This document shows, one piece after another, positions 8,926-16,925 of a stretch of 64,000 nt of DNA. Origin of the DNA: Bacillus sp. (in: firmicutes) (GTDB lineage Bacteria > Bacillota > Bacilli > Bacillales > JACDOC01); contig JACDOC010000003.1 in the NCBI GenBank assembly GCA_017656295.1, positions 62,001 through 126,000 on the forward strand, written 5' to 3'. The translations under genes were made by a program, and so were the position numbers. The notes beneath the pieces were generated by a model, which was given only the letters and a program-made list of their open reading frames with translations, was not told the DNA's origin and made no database searches. How positions within the stretch are numbered: the stretch's first letter is position 1; the number at the start of each line of letters is the position of its first letter.

Positions 8926-8960
8926 AAAAGCATGTGAACGGACCCATTCACATGCTTTTT
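8926..8960 (-). terminator. Terminator after scoB
   Basis: AGCATGTGAA and TTCACATGCT form a stem around a short loop with A and T tails on either side, so it can act on either strand. It ends the thl-scoA-scoB transcript. Confidence 0.8.
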
Positions 8961-9004
8961 CCAGTTGAACTCTTTTTGAGATATGTTTAAACTCTCTAAT
9001 AACA

Positions 9005-9667
9005 TTAATAAGCGTCGGTTACTAGTTCTTCGGAAATGATTAATTCCGGTTCTGTAGAAGCTACTACATCTTCTACCGTAAAACCTTTCGCGACTTCTTT
9101 TAAGACAAGTCCTTTTTCCGTAACATCTATCACCGCTCGTTCTGTAATGATGCGATTGACAACCCCTTTTCCGGTTAACGGTAACGAACATTGCTTTAAA
9201 ATTTTCGGTTCGCCATTTTTGTTCACATGCTCCATAATGACGATAATTTTCCGGGCACCGTGTACCAAATCCATCGCGCCGCCCATCCCTTTAATCATCT
9301 TTCCAGGAATCATCCAATTGGCTAAGTCGCCGTGCTCAGATACTTCCATGCCTCCAAGAATCGCAACATCGATATGACCGCCGCGAATCATCGCAAACGA
9401 TTCGGCACTATCGAAGTATGCCGCTCCTGGGATGGCCGTCACCGTTTCTTTTCCGGCATTAATTAAATCGGCATCTACTTCTTCTTCCGTTGGGTATGGC
9501 CCGATGCCAAGAAGGCCGTTTTCCGATTGTAAAACGACTTGTTTGTTATCTGAAATAAAGTTTGCTACTAATGTTGGCATCCCGATCCCAAGGTTGACGT
9601 AAAAGCCATTTTCGATTTCTTTTTCCGCTCGTTTCGCAATTTTTTCGCGCACTAGTGCTTTATCCAT
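9005..9667 (-). CDS. scoB: 3-oxoacid (acetoacetate) CoA-transferase subunit B
   Basis: Catalytic subunit of the succinyl-CoA or acyl-CoA:acetoacetate CoA-transferase that activates acetoacetate. The 220-residue protein has the family signature [14 protein letters not shown] near residue 48, where the Glu forms the acyl-CoA thioester intermediate. [15 protein letters not shown] near residue 96 and the conserved [11 protein letters not shown] near 130 also match. ATG at 9667 follows AAGGGGGAG. It lies 14 bases after scoA in a thiolase-scoA-scoB operon. Confidence 0.92.
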   Translation of the reverse strand: MDKALVREKIAKRAEKEIENGFYVNLGIGMPTLVANFISDNKQVVLQSENGLLGIGPYPTEEEVDADLINAGKETVTAIPGAAYFDSAESFAMIRGGHIDVAILGGMEVSEHGDLANWMIPGKMIKGMGGAMDLVHGARKIIVIMEHVNKNGEPKILKQCSLPLTGKGVVNRIITERAVIDVTEKGLVLKEVAKGFTVEDVVASTEPELIISEELVTDAY

Positions 9668-9680
9668 GTTCGCTCCCCCT

Positions 9681-10370
9681 TTATTTTCTCGTTGTCCGCC
9701 GTTCGATTCGTTTTTCTTGCTTGCCTTGAATCAATTTTTGTACGTAAATGCTTGGCGTATGAATGAAGTTTGGATCGAGTTCGCCCACCTCGACCAGTTC
9801 TTCTACTTCAGCGATTGTTACTTTTCCGGCAGCGGCAATCATCGGGTTAAAGTTACGGGCCGTTTTGTTGTACACTAAGTTCCCCATTTTGTCGCCCTTC
9901 CATGCCCGAACTAAGCTAAAATCAGCGGTTAACGCTTCTTCTAACACGTACTCTTTACCGTTAAACGTACGAATTTCTTTTCCTTCGGCAATTGGTGTTC
10001 CGACTCCAGCTGGTGTATAAAACGCCGGAATGCCTGCTCCACCGGCACGAATTTTTTCCGCTAACGTCCCTTGTGGAATAAGCTCTACTTCAATTTCCCC
10101 TGCTAAGACTTGTCGTTCAAATTCTTTATTTTCTCCAACGTAGGACCCAACCATTTTCTTAATTTGCTTGTTTTGAAGAAGCAAACCAAGTCCCCAATCG
10201 TCAACACCACAGTTATTAGAAATCACTGTTAAGTCTTTCACGCCTTTTTCGACAAGGGCGAGAATTAAATTTTCTGGAATTCCGCACAGTCCGAAGCCAC
10301 CGACCATAATGGTTGCTCCGTCATGAATATCTGCAACTGCTTCTTGAAAGGAAGTGTAAATTTGTTTCAT
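9681..10370 (-). CDS. scoA: 3-oxoacid (acetoacetate) CoA-transferase subunit A
   Basis: Partner of ScoB in a heterodimeric CoA-transferase. The 229-residue protein shows the CoA-transferase family signature [14 protein letters not shown] near residue 22 and the glycine-rich [18 protein letters not shown] near residue 110. ATG at 10370 has AGGAGG seven bases upstream. It sits 12 bases after the thiolase gene and 14 before scoB, so the three are almost surely one transcript. Confidence 0.92.
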   Translation of the reverse strand: MKQIYTSFQEAVADIHDGATIMVGGFGLCGIPENLILALVEKGVKDLTVISNNCGVDDWGLGLLLQNKQIKKMVGSYVGENKEFERQVLAGEIEVELIPQGTLAEKIRAGGAGIPAFYTPAGVGTPIAEGKEIRTFNGKEYVLEEALTADFSLVRAWKGDKMGNLVYNKTARNFNPMIAAAGKVTIAEVEELVEVGELDPNFIHTPSIYVQKLIQGKQEKRIERRTTRK

Positions 10371-10381
10371 GTTTCCGCCTC

Positions 10382-11572
10382 CTATTCTGCTAATTCAACT
10401 ATGGTTGCTACCCCTTGTCCTCCACCAATGCACAAGGTAGCTAGTCCTTTTTTCGCCTTTCTTCGTCTCATTTCATGAATTAACGTGACTAAAATTCTGG
10501 CTCCACTAGCTCCGATTGGATGACCTAGGGCAATGGCTCCACCATTAACGTTTAAAATGTCTCGATTTAAACGAAGTTCCCGATCAACCGCTAACGATTG
10601 TGCCGCAAACGCTTCGTTCGCTTCTATGAGTTCAATGTCCTCCGTTGATAGCGATGCTTTTTCAAGGACTTTTTTCACAGCAGACACTGGGCCGATTCCC
10701 ATAATGGATGGATCGACACCTGCTGACGCATTCGCTTTAATGGTCACGAGCGGCTTAATTCCAAGTTCTTCTGCTTTTTTCTTTGACATAACAACAACGG
10801 CAGCTGCTCCATCGTTAATACCAGACGCATTTCCTGCTGTAACACTACCGTCTTTTTTAAACGCTGGTTTCAAAGACGCTAACTTCTCCACCGTTGTTCC
10901 TTTTCGTGGATACTCGTCTTGTTCAAAAACGATTGGATCACCTTTTCGTTGTGGAATGACGACAGGTACGATTTCTTCTTTAAACTTTCCTTCTTCGATT
11001 GCTTTGGCAGCTTTTTCTTGACTCCACGCCGCAAATTCGTCTTGTTCTTCTCTTGTAATTTTGTATTTATCACATAAATTCTCAGCGGTAATCCCCATGT
11101 GATAATCGTTAAAGGCACACCATAAGCCGTCGGAAATCATGCTATCCACGAGCTTTTGGTCACCCATTTTAAACCCGTTACGGGCATTTTTTAATAAATA
11201 AGGGGCCCGGCTCATATTTTCCATTCCACCAGCGACAACGATTTCGGCATCACCAGCGACAATCGCCTGGGTGGCTAAATGAACCGCTTTTAGTCCAGAT
11301 CCACACACTTTGTTTATCGTCATTGAGGAAACGCTTTCAGGTAGACCCGCTAAAATAGCTGCTTGTCGAGCTGGATTTTGCCCAAGACCTGCTTGCAGCA
11401 CATTCCCCATAATGACTTCATCAACTTGCTCCGGCTTGACACCTGCCTTCGCAAGAGCTTCTTGAATGACCGTTGCTCCAAGCTTTGGCGCTTCCACATC
11501 TTTAAGCGCCCCGTTAAAGCTTCCGATCGCAGTACGAACAGCGCTGACAATCACGACCTCTTGTTGTGACAC
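10382..11572 (-). CDS. Acetyl-CoA C-acetyltransferase (thiolase)
   Basis: Condenses or cleaves acetoacetyl-CoA and two acetyl-CoA. The 396-residue protein (GTG start at 11572 with AGGGGG eight bases upstream; the longer ORF to 11605 has no family support) has all three thiolase signatures. The acylated Cys is in [11 protein letters not shown] near residue 90. The [18 protein letters not shown] block near 340 carries the His, and the C-terminal CIGGGQG carries the second Cys. Together with ScoAB downstream, it would convert acetoacetate to acetyl-CoA. The operon is divergent from HMG-CoA lyase. Confidence 0.93.
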   Translation of the reverse strand: MSQQEVVIVSAVRTAIGSFNGALKDVEAPKLGATVIQEALAKAGVKPEQVDEVIMGNVLQAGLGQNPARQAAILAGLPESVSSMTINKVCGSGLKAVHLATQAIVAGDAEIVVAGGMENMSRAPYLLKNARNGFKMGDQKLVDSMISDGLWCAFNDYHMGITAENLCDKYKITREEQDEFAAWSQEKAAKAIEEGKFKEEIVPVVIPQRKGDPIVFEQDEYPRKGTTVEKLASLKPAFKKDGSVTAGNASGINDGAAAVVVMSKKKAEELGIKPLVTIKANASAGVDPSIMGIGPVSAVKKVLEKASLSTEDIELIEANEAFAAQSLAVDRELRLNRDILNVNGGAIALGHPIGASGARILVTLIHEMRRRKAKKGLATLCIGGGQGVATIVELAE

Positions 11573-11724
11573 GACTCCATCCCCCTTGCAAAAAAATAGT
11601 ACCAATGCTTTTTATTCGATATGCATAATTAAAATTCCTTTAATTTTATAAAAAATTCTATTATTCTTGCTTTTTGCAAATTTTTCTTCCTACAATAAAG
11701 TGAGAATCAAAGGGGGAGATGAGA
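11573..11724. promoter_or_regulatory. Divergent promoter region, thiolase operon / HMG-CoA lyase
   Basis: AT-rich spacer of about 150 bases between two divergent leucine/ketone-body units. For the plus-strand lyase gene, TTGCTT (11668-11673) and TACAAT (11692-11697) with an 18-base spacer form a fair sigma-A promoter. No clear promoter for the minus-strand thiolase operon was recognised. Confidence 0.4.
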
Positions 11725-12621
11725 ATGATTTCGTTACCAAAAAAAGTGACCATCATTGAAGTTGGACCACGGGATGGGTTACAAAATGAGGGGCAATTCG
11801 TCCCAACTAATGTGAAGGTAGCGTTTATTCAGGCGCTAAAAAAAGCTGGCTTTACCGAAATGGAATTAACTTCGTTTGTATCTCCAAAATGGGTGCCGCA
11901 AATGAAAGATGCGGCCGAAATCGTTGACCGTTGTCGAGACGACCTTCGAAATATCGTTCTTGCTCCAAATCGCAAGGGGATTGAACGTGTGCTTGAATCG
12001 AATTGTCAAGCCGTAGCAGTGTTTGTAGGTGTAAGTGATACGTTTAATAAGAAAAATATTAATAAATCAACCGCTGAAAGCATGGCCGAGCTTGTGCCGC
12101 TTATTCATGAGTTGAAAGAGCGCGGCTTGTTTGTTCGGGCGTGCATCTCGACTGCCTTTTATTGTCCATATGAAGGAAAAGTGGACCCAGACCGAACCGT
12201 TCAATTGTGTGAACAATTCGTTGAAGCCGGTGTCGATGAACTAAGCGTGGCGGATACAATCGGCATGGCGACACCGCTCGAATCATACGCTCTTTTTTCT
12301 AAAATGAAAGATTCGTTTCCTTCTGTGTTGCTAACCGCTCACTTCCATGATACGCGTGAAATGGCCTTAGCCAATATTTTCGCTGCCCTTCAAGCCGGTG
12401 TCGACCGCTTCGATTCTTCGGTTGGCGGATTAGGAGGATGTCCGTTTGCAAAAGGCGCTACTGGAAACGTCGCTACGGAAGATGTCGTGTATATGCTGGA
12501 GCGTATGGGCATCGAAACGAACATTGATTTACAGCAACTGATAGAAGCGTTACGAATCGTTGAACCGTATCTTTCCCGGGAATTGACAAGCGGGTATTAT
12601 CGACTGCATAAGCAAGAATAA
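11725..12621 (+). CDS. Hydroxymethylglutaryl-CoA lyase
   Basis: Cleaves HMG-CoA to acetyl-CoA and acetoacetate, the last step of leucine breakdown. The start is the ATG at 11725, six bases after AGGGGGAG; the ATG at 11719 touches the ribosome site. The 298-residue TIM-barrel protein has the metal/catalytic N-terminus EVGPRDGLQNEG, the C-terminal HFHDTREMALANI metal site near residue 210, and the family signature GGLGGCPFAKGATGNVATED near residue 235, which carries the catalytic Cys. Its product acetoacetate is the substrate of the divergent ScoAB-thiolase operon. The B. subtilis counterpart is yngG, in a different place. Confidence 0.93.
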   Translation: MISLPKKVTIIEVGPRDGLQNEGQFVPTNVKVAFIQALKKAGFTEMELTSFVSPKWVPQMKDAAEIVDRCRDDLRNIVLAPNRKGIERVLESNCQAVAVFVGVSDTFNKKNINKSTAESMAELVPLIHELKERGLFVRACISTAFYCPYEGKVDPDRTVQLCEQFVEAGVDELSVADTIGMATPLESYALFSKMKDSFPSVLLTAHFHDTREMALANIFAALQAGVDRFDSSVGGLGGCPFAKGATGNVATEDVVYMLERMGIETNIDLQQLIEALRIVEPYLSRELTSGYYRLHKQE

Positions 12622-12673
12622 TTTTTCATTGGCTGTTCATCCTAATGAGGAATACGTATCAGGAGGGATGAGC

Positions 12674-12805
12674 ATGAGCCAAAAACGAGAGAAAGGATTT
12701 TCCCAAAAAGGAAAACCGACGGCCGATACTACAAAACAAACCATGGCAGCAGAAGATTTAGAAACAGCCATTCATCCTCGAAAGAGACAAAATAGCACTC
12801 AATAA
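12674..12805 (+). CDS. Small hydrophilic protein (43 residues), unknown
   Basis: A 43-codon ORF, MSQKREKGFSQKGKPTADTT and on to AIHPRKRQNSTQ. AGGAGGG lies seven bases before the ATG at 12674, a strong ribosome site, and a hairpin terminator follows 14 bases after the stop. These two signals make it a likely real gene. It is lysine- and glutamine-rich, without cysteine or hydrophobic segments, so probably a soluble or disordered peptide; small spore proteins have such compositions but I see no known motif. Confidence 0.6.
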   Translation: MSQKREKGFSQKGKPTADTTKQTMAAEDLETAIHPRKRQNSTQ

Positions 12806-12819
12806 GGATGGATGGTTCG

Positions 12820-12858
12820 AACACTATCGGCCTGCAGTCGGTAGTGTTTTCTTTTTAT
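12820..12858 (+). terminator. Terminator after the 43-residue gene
   Basis: AACACTATCGG and CGGTAGTGTT pair, with a TTTTCTTTTT tail. Confidence 0.75.
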
Positions 12859-12881
12859 CTTAACTATATTAGGTGATGAAC

Positions 12882-13805
12882 ATGAAAAAATGGGTGCCAA
12901 TTGTCGGTGGTTCTGCTTTAGCGGTTACTTCTCTTATTACGTATTTTTCCCATCAAATGATGTACATAAAGAAAAAAGAAGAAAAACTCATTCTCAATCG
13001 TGATCAACAGCGAAAATTATGCTCGCTTACTGATTTTGACGCGTTACCGAAAGAGGAGGTATGGGTCAATTCGCCTTTCGGCTACCGAATAAAAGCGGTA
13101 TTTGTCGAACCACACGAAACGAAATGGTACGTCGTGTTTTGCCATGGGGTAACGGAATGTAAATGGAGCTCGATTAAATATATGAATTTATTTTTACAAC
13201 GCGGATTTAACGCGGTCATTTATGATCATCGCCGCCACGGGGAATCAGGTGGTAAAACAACGAGCTACGGTCATTACGAAAAATACGATTTACAAGCGGT
13301 GATTCATACGTTGCTTCGTAAAAGAGGCCCTGACGTCCGGTTCGGCATTCACGGGGAGTCGATGGGGGCGGTCACTATGCTTCTTTACGCCGGAATGTTT
13401 GAAGATTGCGCTCAATTTTACATTGCCGATTGCCCTTTTTCCGATTTTGAAGAACAGCTTCTTTATCGGATGAAAAAGGAATATAAAGTATCGTCTCGGT
13501 TGCTACTTTCATTAACGGACAGGCTTCTCCGCCTGCGAGATGGATATTCGGTGAAAGACGTTTCCCCACGTCGCATCGTCGATCGCATATCGGCTCCGGT
13601 GTTGTTTATTCATAGTGAAAAAGATGACTACATTCTTCCTTCGATGACGAAAGAACTGTACGAACGAAAAAAAGGCCCGAAGCAACTGTTTTTAGCAACC
13701 GATGGAGTTCACGCTGAAGCGCTGTTTAAAAATCGGGAAGCGTATGAACAGGCGATTGATCAATTTTTACATACGTATGTCTTTAGTACTTCGGTTGAAA
13801 GTTGA
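12882..13805 (+). CDS. yqkD: Alpha/beta hydrolase, YqkD family
   Basis: A 307-residue hydrolase with an N-terminal hydrophobic segment (WVPIVGGSALAVTSLITYF, residues 4-22) that probably anchors it in the membrane. ATG at 12882 is preferred over the in-frame GTG at 12873 because AGGTGA lies just before it. The oxyanion region is FCHGVTECKWSS near residue 88. The nucleophile elbow is G-I-H-G-E-S-M-G near residue 155 (Ser), with the acid in HSEKDDYILP near 245 and His in GVHAEA near 280. The physiological substrate is not known. It is next to yqkE/yqkF homologues in B. subtilis; here the sco/HMG-CoA lyase genes are inserted between them. Confidence 0.85.
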   Translation: MKKWVPIVGGSALAVTSLITYFSHQMMYIKKKEEKLILNRDQQRKLCSLTDFDALPKEEVWVNSPFGYRIKAVFVEPHETKWYVVFCHGVTECKWSSIKYMNLFLQRGFNAVIYDHRRHGESGGKTTSYGHYEKYDLQAVIHTLLRKRGPDVRFGIHGESMGAVTMLLYAGMFEDCAQFYIADCPFSDFEEQLLYRMKKEYKVSSRLLLSLTDRLLRLRDGYSVKDVSPRRIVDRISAPVLFIHSEKDDYILPSMTKELYERKKGPKQLFLATDGVHAEALFKNREAYEQAIDQFLHTYVFSTSVES

Positions 13806-14159
13806 TGTTTCAAGTCATCCGGTGAGACGTATTCTTACTGTTTTTTTGTTCGGTCTTTTTAGAGCAAGCAGATTTTTTGCTCTTAAGTACGTAGGATTTC
13901 TCTTAACATGTAATTTTTTCTCTTAACCACAGCAAATTTGCTCTTAACTTGTGAGTTTTTGCTCGCTACCACGGCAAATTTGCTCTTAGATGCTGTCCTT
14001 ATTAGTACTTTTCCTTTTATATTTTTACAGATTAAACCTTTCCGTTATGTTCTTTATGGAAAATTACCTCCGCGAACGAAACCTCAGCTTGCATTTTTTG
14101 TCGTTTCCTTTTACCATCAGAAAAGTAGGGGTTTTTTAAGTGTGAAAGGGTGGTTTTTC
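13806..14159. repeat. Intergenic region with ~20-bp periodic repeat (CTCTTAA units)
   Basis: Six degenerate units sit at almost exact 20-21 bp steps: CTCTTAA-like cores begin near 13880, 13900, 13920, 13941, 13961 (CTCGCTA) and 13982 (CTCTTAG). The units are separated by variable ten-base stretches ending AATTTTTT or AAATTTG. The two versions with ACCACAGCAAATTTG and ACCACGGCAAATTTG are nearly identical. The rest of the gap has no supported gene; ORFs here are low-complexity products of the repeat. Function unknown. Confidence 0.7.
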
Positions 14160-14375
14160 ATGACGAAAGTCCAAATTAAAGTGAACGATAACGGTTCGTT
14201 CCGCGTTACGGGAGATGTTGAATTAATTGACGCAGAAGGAAACAAATTCGAAACGAAGCAAGTATTTTCTTTATGCCGTTGTGGACTTTCATCTAAAATG
14301 CCATTTTGCGATGGATCCCACAAAGGAAAATTTGAATCCGTTGTTCGCGCTCCTAAGCCAGAACAGGAAGCGTAA
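14160..14375 (+). CDS. CDGSH iron-sulfur domain protein
   Basis: A 71-residue protein that should bind a [2Fe-2S] cluster with 3-Cys-1-His ligation. The motif C-x-C-x2-S-x3-P-x-C-D-G-S-H is fully present as CRCGLSSKMPFCDGSHKGKF near residues 40-60. The ATG at 14160 has GAAAGGGTGG upstream; the ORF that begins at 13938 runs through the repeat region and is not credible. It resembles single-domain bacterial CDGSH proteins of unknown redox role. Confidence 0.88.
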   Translation: MTKVQIKVNDNGSFRVTGDVELIDAEGNKFETKQVFSLCRCGLSSKMPFCDGSHKGKFESVVRAPKPEQEA

Positions 14376-14410
14376 AGAAGAGCTGTCGCCTATTCCGACA
14401 GCTCTTCTTC
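14376..14410. terminator. Bidirectional terminator between CDGSH gene and yolD-like gene
   Basis: AAGAGCTGTCG and CGACAGCTCTT form a perfect 11-bp stem between the two convergent genes. The hairpin overlaps the 3' end of the yolD-like gene. Confidence 0.7.
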
Positions 14411-14737
14411 ATGAAACCGGATATCGACAATGTTAGCTAGCGGAACAACCCATCGTTCGGAGAAGTTGTCTTCTACATGTAGCGTCTGTTTCAGGGTATC
14501 TACTCGAACAATCGTCCCGATGAGCGGGCGATACTGGTGGTCGTCATAATGTGTAATGACGACTCGTTTTCCTGAGTGTAACGCTTCTTCTGTAATTTCG
14601 TTCATCTTTTCCAATGCTTGTTCGTCGACCGTAATTGGTTGTTCATAGCTATCTTCCTTCGCCCAGTTGCGCAGCATTTTTACATGCTCCGGAAGCATCA
14701 TCGACGTCCACTTAATTCGTCCACGATCTCGAATCAT
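14390..14737 (-). CDS. YolD-like protein
   Basis: A 115-residue protein of the YolD family, small partners encoded next to UvrX-type Y-family polymerases. The start is the ATG at 14737 (MIRDRGRIKWTSMMLPEHVK), just after a strong GAAGGAGGGG site; the longer ORF to 14812 would overlap the upstream gene and adds non-family residues. The family hallmark R-D-R-G-x-I-K-W-x-S-M-M-L-P-E-H is intact. Its exact role beside the polymerase is not established. It is 55 bases downstream of the polymerase gene and should be in the same SOS operon. Confidence 0.88.
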   Translation of the reverse strand: MIRDRGRIKWTSMMLPEHVKMLRNWAKEDSYEQPITVDEQALEKMNEITEEALHSGKRVVITHYDDHQYRPLIGTIVRVDTLKQTLHVEDNFSERWVVPLANIVDIRFHEEELSE

Positions 14738-14792
14738 TGGCCCCCCTCCTTCGTTTTCTTTAGGCATGGCAATCGGATGTTCCACATACCCT

Positions 14793-16055
14793 CTATGCTT
14801 TATGACCGCCAACTAATTTAGCCCGCAGACGAGCCGTTCCTGCGCTTGTATACGAAACGGAACGTAACAGCGCAGCGGAACCGTACCGACTACGAATAGC
14901 GTCCATCGTATACCCTAGCTCTCGTTTTTTCCACAAATTCGGTTCAAATAGGCGCAGCTGGAGCATATCATCGTCTACGACATTGGAAAGCGCCACCGAT
15001 ATTTGCCGAACCGTCTTGTTTCGATAATGTTCTTCAAATAGCTGTAAGCACGTTCGGTACAAATCCATCGTCACGTTTGTTGGCTCACTCATCGTTTTGG
15101 AGCGGTAAAAGCCGCCTCCTAATTCGTCTTGACTGTACCCGATGCCTAAACTCACCGTTCGTCCCGCCTTCCGATGCGTCCGCGCACGCCGTGCCACTTC
15201 TTCACACATTTCGAGAATGACGTGCTTAATTTCCTCTTTGTCTTTATAATCACGTAATAAAATTTGACTTTTTCCAAAGCTAATTTGCCCTTCCATAATC
15301 GGTGCTCCGATTTCAGACAAATCGACGCCCCACGCATGATAGTACAGCTGATTGCCCATGATTCCGAACTTCGCTTCCAGCTTGTGCAAGTCGTACTTAG
15401 CCAGTTGGCCAACAGTAAAAATCCCCATTCGATTGAGCGTTCGCTCCAAACGCTTGCCGATTCCCCACATTTCACTTAACGGCTGAACCGGCCATAGCTT
15501 TCTCGGCACATCTTCGTACGTCCATTCAGCAATCCCGGTTTTTTTCGCTTCTAAATCTAAACACAATTTAGACATCAGCATGTTCGGACCGATACCAATG
15601 GCGCAAGGAAGTTGAAATTCTCGCTCCATTTCGTCGCGAATTTTTTCCGCAATCGTCCAGGCACTTCCCCACAGCTGACTCGTACCGTCCACTTTAATAA
15701 AACTTTCATCTACGCTGTACGTATGAATCGCTTCTTTCGGAACGTACCGATGAAACAGCTTCGTCAGTTCGGTCGAAATTCGTAAATACGTCGCCATTTT
15801 CGGTTCAACAATTTTAATACGCGGGTCATTTGGAATTTCAAATAGGCGGGAACCTGTTTTCACACCAAATTCTTTTTTTAACCGCGGAGACGCCGCCAGC
15901 ACCACGCTTCCTTTCCGATCGATGTCCCCAACCACTGCTAAGTAACACGTTTGTGGATCCAGCCCGAGCATAACAGCCGAACAACTAGCGTAAAAACTTT
16001 TCATGTCGATGCACAAAATTTGCTGTTTTGGTAAACAACTATAATCGACAGTCAT
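14793..16055 (-). CDS. Y-family DNA polymerase, UvrX/YqjW type (SOS)
   Basis: Error-prone translesion DNA polymerase. The 420-residue protein has the Y-family catalytic motifs IDMKSFYASC near residue 17 (first Asp), TYSVDESFIKVDG near residue 113 (Asp-Glu) and the helix-hairpin-helix region MWGIGKRLERTLNRMG near residue 190; the little-finger domain follows. Start ATG at 16055 is preceded by GAGGTGGGAG. Coupling to a YolD-like gene and two LexA-like sites upstream fit the B. subtilis yqjW-yqjX or uvrX-yolD pairs, which occur on the chromosome and in prophages. The yqjW name follows synteny, since yqjX, yqjQ and yqjP neighbours are alike. Confidence 0.9.
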   Translation of the reverse strand: MTVDYSCLPKQQILCIDMKSFYASCSAVMLGLDPQTCYLAVVGDIDRKGSVVLAASPRLKKEFGVKTGSRLFEIPNDPRIKIVEPKMATYLRISTELTKLFHRYVPKEAIHTYSVDESFIKVDGTSQLWGSAWTIAEKIRDEMEREFQLPCAIGIGPNMLMSKLCLDLEAKKTGIAEWTYEDVPRKLWPVQPLSEMWGIGKRLERTLNRMGIFTVGQLAKYDLHKLEAKFGIMGNQLYYHAWGVDLSEIGAPIMEGQISFGKSQILLRDYKDKEEIKHVILEMCEEVARRARTHRKAGRTVSLGIGYSQDELGGGFYRSKTMSEPTNVTMDLYRTCLQLFEEHYRNKTVRQISVALSNVVDDDMLQLRLFEPNLWKKRELGYTMDAIRSRYGSAALLRSVSYTSAGTARLRAKLVGGHKA

Positions 16056-16079
16056 GCTCCCACCTCTTTACGTAAAATA

Positions 16080-16128
16080 CGAACACTTGTTCTTATTCTA
16101 TTCATAATAGTATGCGAATATACGTTCG
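16080..16128. promoter_or_regulatory. Two LexA (SOS) boxes upstream of the polymerase gene
   Basis: CGAATATACGTTCG at 16115-16128 is a perfect palindrome close to the Bacillus LexA consensus CGAAC-N4-GTTCG. A second copy, CGAACACTTGTTCT at 16080-16093, matches all but one or two positions. They lie 25-75 bases upstream of the polymerase ATG, the usual place for LexA repression. Confidence 0.75.
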
Positions 16129-16389
16129 ATTGCAACTGGTACTTTTTTCTTATCTGTATAGTTGTTTTGGCGCATAAGGCCTGATGTTAGCTCCTAAGAA
16201 AACTGATTGGGTACATAGCGGCTTATAGAACGCAGCATTTGGCATTTGGTACATAAAAAATCTAATTTAGTACATAGCAATAAATAGGATATATTTATCG
16301 GCGATCTAAACTTCCTTATGAGCTGCCAGGACTCAAAATTTTACTTTTCGACGAAGAAAACTGATATAATCAAACAAGGAGATGATCGT
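16129..16389. repeat. Intergenic region with three GTACATA repeats
   Basis: GTACATA occurs at 16211, 16249 and 16270, twice in the form GTACATAGC, spaced 38 and 21 bases. The stretch is otherwise AT-rich, without an ORF that has family support. No function is assigned. Confidence 0.5.
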
Positions 16390-16584
16390 ATGGAGCAAAA
16401 GTTAATTGAAAAAATGATTCGCAATTGCTTTATGCAATATGAATACGGCCGCGGGGATGTACTGCTTAGCGATGAGGATTTAATAGCGCTATGTCAACGG
16501 GTCATTGAAGAAAAACAACATTGCCCGGAAGCGGATGTACACGAGGTTGTGCAAGATGTCGTGTATGAATTTTTAACAACGTAA
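16390..16584 (+). CDS. yqzH: YqzH family protein
   Basis: A 64-residue acidic protein, MEQKLIEKMIRNCFMQYEYG through HEVVQDVVYEFLTT. The ATG at 16390 has AAGGAG eight bases upstream; the ORF extends to 16318, but only because no stop intervenes. Size and place beside yqjW/yqjX match B. subtilis YqzH. Predicted to be all helical and cytoplasmic. Function unknown. A good terminator follows. Confidence 0.72.
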   Translation: MEQKLIEKMIRNCFMQYEYGRGDVLLSDEDLIALCQRVIEEKQHCPEADVHEVVQDVVYEFLTT

Positions 16585-16588
16585 TACA

Positions 16589-16623
16589 AAAAACGCTAGG
16601 GATGGGATCACCTAGCGTTTTTG
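16589..16623 (+). terminator. Terminator after yqzH
   Basis: AACGCTAGG and CCTAGCGTT form a stem with loop GATGGGATCA-like sequence and a TTTT tail. Confidence 0.85.
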
Positions 16624-16925
16624 TATAAGAACTACAAAAAATTTTTTTAAAAAAACGGATTCTATTAGCAATATTTCTAAAATGAGACGTCCAATAACAA
16701 CCCCATTGATAGGTATTGTACCCGTTTACTCGATTTAAAAATTGTTGCATCGGCAAGTCCTTATTTCACTTGAAAACCGTATTATGCCCTTAGATGGCGT
16801 TTTTGCACCGAGAAATGTCAATATGCACTCATTTGCGAACTACTGAACAATCAACCTCATTAATGTGTTAACAAAAGTGCCCCCTACCACAGAGAACACC
16901 TTTGTTACAAATACCTAGCTACTTT
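16624..16925. other. Intergenic region, nothing recognised
   Basis: About 300 bases between the yqzH terminator and the convergent yqjQ gene. No ORF, RNA gene or repeat can be supported from inspection. Confidence 0.5.

Noticed and set aside
11587-11604. Sigma-54-like element in front of the thiolase operon (TGGTAC...TTGCA on the minus strand)
   Set aside because: The spacing between GG and GC is two bases longer than the rigid consensus and the element overlaps the ribosome-site region, so it cannot act as a -24/-12 promoter.
13938-14159. Upstream extension of the CDGSH gene to 13938
   Set aside because: The extra residues are translated from the periodic repeat and have no family support; the ATG at 14160 has its own ribosome site.
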